Source of the DNA: JBBRMQ01 sp038230775
Lineage (GTDB): Bacteria; Acidobacteriota; Thermoanaerobaculia; Gp7-AA8
Assembly (NCBI GenBank): GCA_038230775.1
Contig: JBBRMQ010000256.1
Location: forward strand, 1 to 5,910
Length of the DNA stretch: 5,910 nucleotides
Reading direction: 5' to 3'
The position numbers and the translations under genes were made by a program. The notes beneath the pieces are model-generated. The model had not been told where the DNA came from. It made no database searches and saw only the letters and a program-made list of their open reading frames with translations. Of the stretch, positions 5,600 through 5,910 are shown one piece after another (position 1 is the stretch's first letter; every line of letters begins with the position of its first letter).

Positions 5600-5910
5600 T
5601 TTGAATCGCCTCCTTTTTTCGTGCGGAGCATCGGCGGCCTGGCCGCCAGCTCGGGGTTGAGAACCTGGAGCAATCGTTCAGCGAGACCGGGAGTGTCGAG
5701 AATCGCTCCGATGAGCGAGATCATGCGCCGGCTGTCGGGATGCGCCGCGAGCTTCGCCAGCGCGTCACCCACCGCCGCATCGTTCGCGAACCGTTCCGAG
5801 CCGCCGATCAGCCAGCGATCAAGATTGCCTTCCAGCGTGCGCACTTCGGACGTGAGCTCGGTGTGGAAGCCGTCGGGGTCGTCGACGAGATAGCCCGGAT
5901 GCACTTTGAA
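5596..5910 (-). CDS. Unrecognised protein, C-terminal part (5' end outside window)
   Basis: The frame runs open to the window edge (Phe-Lys, then a Val/GTG codon at 5904, then HPGYLVDDPDGFHTELTSEV), leaving 104 readable residues. A GTG start at 5904 cannot be excluded, but no ribosome site can be judged from the 6 remaining bases, and the sequence reads like the interior of a longer protein. The visible part is soluble and mostly helical: an acidic first third, a central NDAAVGDALAKLAAHPDSRR segment, a hydrophobic helix-like ISLIGAILDTPGLAERLLQVL, and a basic Lys/Arg tail. There is no transmembrane segment, signal peptide or cysteine. I do not recognise the family. Its stop overlaps the GTG start of the NfeD-like gene by 4 nt, so it is probably co-translated with the NfeD-flotillin pair and may belong to the same function. 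The reading frame itself is well supported by the coupling and the lack of stops. Confidence 0.7.
   Translation of the reverse strand, partial: FKVHPGYLVDDPDGFHTELTSEVRTLEGNLDRWLIGGSERFANDAAVGDALAKLAAHPDSRRMISLIGAILDTPGLAERLLQVLNPELAARPPMLRTKKGGDSK
5609..5613 (-). promoter_or_regulatory. Ribosome binding site inside the upstream ORF, deciding the GTG start
   Basis: GGAGG on the minus strand, preceded by a run of A residues, lies within the last codons (Lys-Lys-Gly-Gly) of the upstream ORF and 9 nt before the GTG at 5599. It supports GTG as the real start of the NfeD-like gene. The upstream protein's Lys-Gly tail may be shaped by the need for this site. Confidence 0.7.

Noticed and set aside
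5153..5893. Open frame (246 codons) on the + strand opposite the NfeD-like gene and the upstream ORF
   Set aside because: It spans two minus-strand genes that are linked by a start-stop overlap and a good ribosome site. The + translation is Arg/His/Gln-rich without domain features.
5597..5910. Repeated 9-mer CACTTTGAA at 5597-5605 and 5902-5910, each preceding a GTG on the minus strand
   Set aside because: Two copies of a 9-mer are not enough for a motif. The second has no visible ribosome site and lies at the window edge, so it does not establish a start.
1..5910. CRISPR arrays, tRNA/rRNA genes, transposases, attachment sites
   Set aside because: No spaced identical repeats, cloverleaf or rRNA-like stretches, or transposase or integrase motifs were seen. 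The heptad repeats are contiguous and degenerate, unlike CRISPR repeats.

Overview
The window is GC-rich, densely coding bacterial DNA with five genes in two convergent groups. The Lpt lipopolysaccharide-export permease marks the source as a diderm (outer-membrane) bacterium. The fused LptF-LptG permease, the flotillin/NfeD/PspA cluster and the degenerate 7-bp repeats between genes fit an environmental lineage such as Acidobacteriota. That placement is an inference from general impression; no rRNA or marker gene is present to settle it.

Left part (1-2070, + strand): the 3' portion of one long reading frame that joins the C-terminal half of LptF to a complete LptG. The gene enters from outside the window. 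Gap 2071-2223: a roughly 150-bp inverted-repeat element fills almost all the space between two convergent stop codons. Its arms are tandem degenerate heptads (core TCG every 7 bp), capped at each end by a 7-bp GC hairpin.

Right part (2224-5910, - strand, read right to left): an unrecognised C-terminal fragment (5596-5910); a YuaF/YqiJ-like NfeD-family membrane protein with an unusual histidine-rich loop (5015-5599), whose GTG start overlaps the previous stop; a FloT/YuaG-type flotillin (3529-4983); PspA/IM30 (2836-3444); and a small secreted protein of unknown function (2224-2784), which appears to have its own promoter. A second heptad inverted repeat lies between the flotillin and pspA genes.

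Functionally, NfeD-flotillin is the known yuaF-yuaG type pair that organises membrane microdomains. Adding PspA, a membrane-repair protein of the ESCRT-III superfamily, makes the leftward cluster a likely membrane-integrity module. It sits beside, but is transcribed against, an envelope-biogenesis permease. The least described parts are the coupled unknown ORF, the His-rich NfeD loop, the secreted CX4C protein and the heptad repeat elements.
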